NCBI RefSeq assembly: GCF_027744825.2
Contig: NC_071345.1
Location: 13,331,501-13,395,500, forward strand
Direction of reading: 5' to 3'
Origin: Synchiropus splendidus
Lineage: Eukaryota; Chordata; Actinopteri; Syngnathiformes; Callionymidae
Length of the DNA: 64,000 bases
Shown: piece by piece, positions 59,480 to 64,000 of the stretch
Layout: each line of letters starts with the position of its first letter
Position numbering within the stretch: the first letter of the stretch is position 1
Program-made: the position numbers and the translations under genes
The notes under the pieces: generated by a model
The model's database searches: none
The model's input: the letters and a program-made list of their open reading frames with translations, nothing else
Told to the model about the DNA's origin: nothing

Positions 59480-59494
59480 CCAGCAGGGGGCAGC
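59480..59494 (+). promoter_or_regulatory. CTCF-type binding motif
   Basis: CCAGCAGGGGGCAGC matches the vertebrate CTCF core consensus (CCASYAGRKGGCRS) at every core position. It lies 2.6 kb past the scmh1 stop and less than 1 kb past the putative polyadenylation site. Binding is inferred from the motif only. Confidence 0.6.
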
Positions 59495-60985
59495 TCCGCT
59501 CCATTTATCCGTAGCAGTCGCTCTCCTTGCTGTTTCTCCTTGGGAGTCACTGACATGTTGTGCCATGGGTGGCCATATCTCCATCTGGTCGACTCAGCAT
59601 GATAATAGCGGTGTTATTTTTACACTTCGGGAGGACGAGGGCTGTGTTCGTGGCTGTGGTATTTGTGCTGCGTCACCACATACTCGTTCATCATCCTGTA
59701 TTTAATGACCCTCCTCACCGGCCTGTTTATATCTAAACCAATTGTCCGTGCAGCTTCTGGTAAATGTTGCTGTCATTATTTCTGTCAGTACATGAGTGGG
59801 CCATTAGGCCTGTGGGCGAAAATAACGGTTCAGCGTAAGACAGAAAATCAAACGGCACCCTCCCACTGGAAACAGGAAAACACACCATGTAAGGTTGACA
59901 ACAGAGGCCTGACCCTGCTGATTCTTACCGATGTGGATGAGTATGACTGCACGTCTCTGTGTGCGAGCATATGACACACGCACACAATCTGCTCTGTGTT
60001 TGTGTGTCAGGCGCATGTGACAAGCTCAGAGCTCATGGCTGATGCTTGTTGATGTGTGATAGTAGCCAAAGTGTTGTGTGCGTGAAACCAAAGCTATTTA
60101 TAGAAGTAACAGCTCCCTGTGCTGCATATTGTTTTCACTTTAGCTCCTAACGCGACCGTGTGAATTTATTTTATGAGGTGCCATTCGGGTTGAGCTGATA
60201 GGACAGCAGGCGGAGGAGGTCTTAAAGTGAATATCCGACAAGACTGACTCCATTATCTCGGGATAGATGTGCGCATTATTCTTTATGACATGGTGGCATT
60301 TGACATCAGGGGAAAGCCTTCGCTAACAATGCTGTTTAGTGTGTGTTTTCTTTTCTCACATTCGAGAGGCAGTTTCATTGTGGAAGGAAGTCTTGTGGGA
60401 TCCTGCAGATCTGAGAGAGATTAGTTGCAGGTAGCAGTGATGAGCTACTTTCTCTCTGCAGTAGCTTCCTGGCACAGTGTGGGCACAGTTTTAAAGAGGA
60501 AGACAAAAGAAATAAAGTGATTCTACTGTTGCCTCGTCTCTGCGTAATTCCCAGCAGGGCTTTGGGCTGTCAGTCGGAGTGGTTTCCCACAGAGTGGAAG
60601 TTTTAGTTGAACTTCAAGTGTACAGTATTTGAATTTCTTTCGCAAGTTGGCTTTTACATGGGTTTCAGCGTAACATTCTATCGCTGTTTATCAGGGATGT
60701 CCGACCTTTAATGTTGTTTTTTTAGTCGCACAAAAATTTGGATCGACTTTTTAGTTCAATTCTCTGTGCTGAGGAGAAATTGATCTGAGGGAAGTCAGAC
60801 GGAGCACAAGACATATGTTGTTGTTGTTGTGGTTACTGCCCCTCCAAGCAGTCCGGGGCCAGGGCACAGTTTGTTTGTGTTCATTCTCGGACTTTGAGCA
60901 AACAGACTTTGACCTGAGACAGAATCCGTAGTGTGAAAGCACCCCTCAGAAAAAATATGCAGTTTGGTATCAAAAGAAATATCAA
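59495..60985. other. Intergenic, nothing coding recognised
   Basis: The frame at 59663-59974 has hydrophobic and cysteine-rich stretches but no splice or domain support. Dense non-repeat sequence lies at 60100-60260. TTG triplets lie at 60813-60830. Confidence 0.5.
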
Positions 60986-61140
60986 AACTTCGGACTTCTA
61001 AGAATAGAGTAGATGGCGCTCTCGGTTTTTAAATGGTTGGAGGGTTCTATGGAATGGTTGTTCAAATCCAAAAATGTTCATGGAAGGAGCTCCATCAAGA
61101 GGCCACTGAAAAAGACAACATTGTTTCACGAAGCCTCTTA
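60986..61140. repeat. MITE-like family A copy
   Basis: Degraded left end, then AGATGGCGCTCTCGGTTTTT, TGGTTGTTCAAATCCAAAAA, CCATCAAGAGGCCACTGAAA and ACATTGTTTCACGAAGCCTC. These are in the same order as the complete copy at 34078. Confidence 0.75.
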
Positions 61141-64000
61141 AGCCCATGACTAACTCCGCCATCTTTGCCTATGAGCTGACATTTTCTTCGTTGTACGTAG
61201 TCTGGTAGTTTTAGGATGAGACGGCGATTTTCATAGATCGCTGCTGTCACATGATATCACATGCAGGAGATGTGAAATGAGCGATCATCACAGCGGGAGT
61301 TCTAGCGTCTCAAACTCAGCATTGCCTTTGTCAATAAATAAGTCATAAATATGTTGTTGGCATCACACAAACAGTGACTGTGTTGCCTCCAAATACTATC
61401 CATATATTACATACACCATGCCAAAACAGTCACTATCAAGTTCCCTAACAACGTGTTCCCTTGGAGATCTTCTCTTGATTCTGGCTACTCAATGTCTCAG
61501 TTTCATTTTTTGGCAATTGAAAAGTGTCCGTGTGTTAGTGGTTGTGTAAACAGGAAATGAACTCACTGTTATAGGTGTGAAAGAGGGTTTTGGAGGTGTG
61601 TTGTTTGTGTAGCACGAGTCACTGCGATGACCACAGGCTGACTGAGGGGGAGCAGAAAATGCCTAATCAAATTGGGCCTAACGCTGAACCCTGTGGTGCA
61701 CCACAAGCGCTGTGTTTTTGGAACCAACACATGCATCAGGACGGGCTATGTCTTTATATTTTTAGCACTATCTCTCTCTCTCTCTCTTATCTATCATGGC
61801 TGGAGGTAGTGCGTCTGTGTTTTCACAAGCAGCCCGTCCACGAGGAGCTCCTCACTCAATGTCAGCTGGGATTGACTGCAGCGCCATGTGACATGTGACC
61901 CTGTTCAGGATAAGTGGTCGCCGATGAATGAACAAATGAACTTCAAGTCCTCCTCCTGCTGTTCTCTTGTGACAAGAGTGCTGTTTTGTGTGTCTATTTT
62001 AGAACCTGGCCCGGATCAAACCTTCAAGCAGAACATCTCACTTGAATCATGCCCGTTTTGTGCTGTTGATGGAGATCTGTTGAGAGCTTCACACGTCGGG
62101 GGCTAACAAGAACGGCTGCCTTCTATTAATTCCTCCCCCTCCCTGCTCTCCGCCAGCCTATGGCCTGCGACTCTGTCTTTAGTAGCATGTGCTCGCCACT
62201 GTCACCAGATTAGCACGTCGGTTCAAAGCCCGGCTCACAAAGACAGTGTGTACAGAACACAGCCTGTGCTAATACTGCTTCCCTCTGTTCTAACCTGCAA
62301 GCCTCCAACTCTCCAGTAATTCCCCAGCCCTCCATAAAAGCAGACCTGGGTCAGATAAAACAACAAGTGCATCAGGTAAACACAATAATATCAGCTCCAC
62401 ACTGTAATGTAATTCAGAGTAAAAAGCCCTGGTGGCGAGTTTCTGCAGCTATTGAAGCTGTCATGTTTTGATTTAACCTGCAGTTCTATTATACAGTGTG
62501 ATAACAGGAGCTCGGCTGTGCAATTAACACTTTGCTGACACAGAAATGAGCCGAAACAGACACTTTAGAGCTTCAAACGGATGAAAGAATCCTGCATAAT
62601 TTGGATTCAGGTCTTATTGAAAAGGGGCAGGTTGCCTGTGTTTAATCCACGCGGACAGTTTTAGGCGTTAATGCTTGGAGAGCTGTTAACTTGAGATACT
62701 TTAGAGACCGGGAGGGTGTAGTTTAAAATTAATTTTCACAAAAATATCTCTTGATAATGAAATATTTGCTACATTGGTAGCAAAAGCATAGCGAATATTA
62801 TGAGATGAGATGTCTTCAGAATATTATTTCATGTTTTGCTCTTACAGAAAGAGGCTTTGTATTAGATATGATTCTAACTATTTAGACATAAGAAGGAAAA
62901 TGTGAAGATGACATTTGTGTGTGTGCACGTACTGTGGTGCTCTCTGTATTCAGGCATTTCCAGCTGCAGTAGCTGTTGTGCTGGAGCACACAGGTCACCC
63001 TTTGCTCCCCACCCCTCAACACCCTGTTGAATATTAATCTGTTAGATAAAAACTGTCACGTAAAACAGGCTTATTTTAAACGCACTTTTGAAACATTGAA
63101 TAAATATTGACCATGTCGGGCCAATCAGGATCACTCTAGCTTGTTTTTCCTTGTCTATTTTAAGTCAGTTATTTTCTGAAAAACAACAACAAAAAAAAAA
63201 AAAGACAGGATAAGTGCTGACTCGGGGGTTTGTTGTTGAGAAAACCGCCATCGGCCTCAGGTTTGGCTGCAGAGTGTAAATCACACAGGCCTTAAATATT
63301 TACCACCTTCAGACATTGTTAGGACGCCTTGATGTGTTTGAGCCGATTCGACGGAGAAGTGTCAGCTGCGTGCTGAAAAATAAATTATTTATACAACCCC
63401 CCTCCCCGCCTTGCTCCCACACCACCCCAACTCGCTTTACTTCAAAGACCTGGCAAACCATTCAACCTCAGATTTGGGGAAGAGGTGGGGATGAAGGAGG
63501 AGTCGCTCGTCACTAGGCAACCTCGATGTCACCTGCCCAAACATGCCAAAATCAGATGCTACACCTCTCGAGGGTGCGTGCATGCGAGGTGCACGACATG
63601 AGCTTTGGAAAACAAAACTAGCGCTCTGGAAAAGTTTGGAATGAGGCAGGTTTATATCTTTTTCCCCCCTCGTGAAGCAGTCGGGGGTTTCATCGCATCA
63701 TATCAAAGCATATTTCCAGTATGAGAGCGTGAAAGTCACCTCCCTAACATCGTGTAGATCCCCCTCTTATATTACCGTGTCTGTCTGTAGTTGTCCATCA
63801 TCTTGCGGTCTGAAAAATGCACCCTATGATTACACATGTCACTGAAGGCAGTTTACTTCTAATGTCATACTTGACAGAAACAAACTGTACATCATATTTA
63901 TTTTTTTGTTTATGGTCTGATTCTTGTTTTCAGAGTCAGAAATTCTTCTGTCAGTTAACAGGAATCTATTTGCTGTTTTTCTTTCCTCTTTCTAGTCAGC
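61141..64000. other. Intergenic to window end
   Basis: CT run at 61770-61786. At about 61898-61945 the words GACCCTGTTCAGGATAAGTG and GATGAATGAACAAATGAAC look like a fish repeat 3' tail. A dense block with TGTAATGTAATTCAG and GCAATTAACACTTTGCTGAC lies at 62390-62560. A run at 63189-63203. The window stops without another gene. Confidence 0.5.

Noticed and set aside
59663..59974. 103-codon frame with hydrophobic N-terminus and many Cys
   Set aside because: Considered as a secreted peptide, but no cleavage-site pattern, family match or polyadenylation context supports it.

Overview
The window is 64 kb of ray-finned fish (teleost) nuclear DNA. It has spliced genes with GT-AG introns, no bacterial-style gene packing, abundant microsatellites and relics of fish transposons. 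It holds one protein-coding gene that I can support, a Polycomb-group gene of the SCMH1 type (scmh1) on the + strand. I assembled its coding sequence exon by exon from 48398 to 56900. All 14 coding exons join in phase and give a 671-residue protein with two MBT repeats, a basic linker, a SLED DNA-binding domain and a C-terminal SAM domain. I ran no database search, so family names rest on remembered protein features and on splice-site and phase logic.

Layout. Positions 1 to about 46.7 kb have no convincing gene: this is intergenic DNA with simple repeats, short transposon relics and a few A/T-homeobox-rich blocks that could be enhancers. Repeats worth naming are two small inverted-repeat (MITE-like) families, each with five copies in the window; a 700-bp pogo/Tigger-like element inserted at TA inside a copy of one of those families; several LINE fragments of RTE type and of a second fish LINE type; SINE-like relics; and a 940-bp GATA/GACA tetranucleotide array at 42720-43660. 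From about 46.75 to 47.5 kb a CpG-rich block with a YY1-like ATGGCGG motif is the likely scmh1 promoter and non-coding first exon. From 48.36 to 56.9 kb is the compact gene body, where most introns are 90-1,000 bp and one is 2.7 kb. From 56.9 to about 58.65 kb is the likely 3' UTR, ending at polyadenylation signals. From 58.65 kb to the end is again non-coding, with more MITE copies, an AT microsatellite and a very good CTCF-type motif at 59480.

Working together. SCMH1 proteins are accessory subunits of Polycomb repressive complex 1: the MBT repeats read lower-methylated lysine, SLED binds DNA and the SAM domain polymerises with Polyhomeotic. The flanking deserts and the CTCF-type motif suggest a regulatory landscape around a developmental gene, but that part is inference. 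I did not find an undescribed molecular system. The most interesting points are features of the gene (an AT-hook-like symmetric exon with a duplicated basic motif, a Trp-to-Tyr change in MBT2, an N-terminus not matching the human one, and alternative splice options) and the nested and paired mobile elements.
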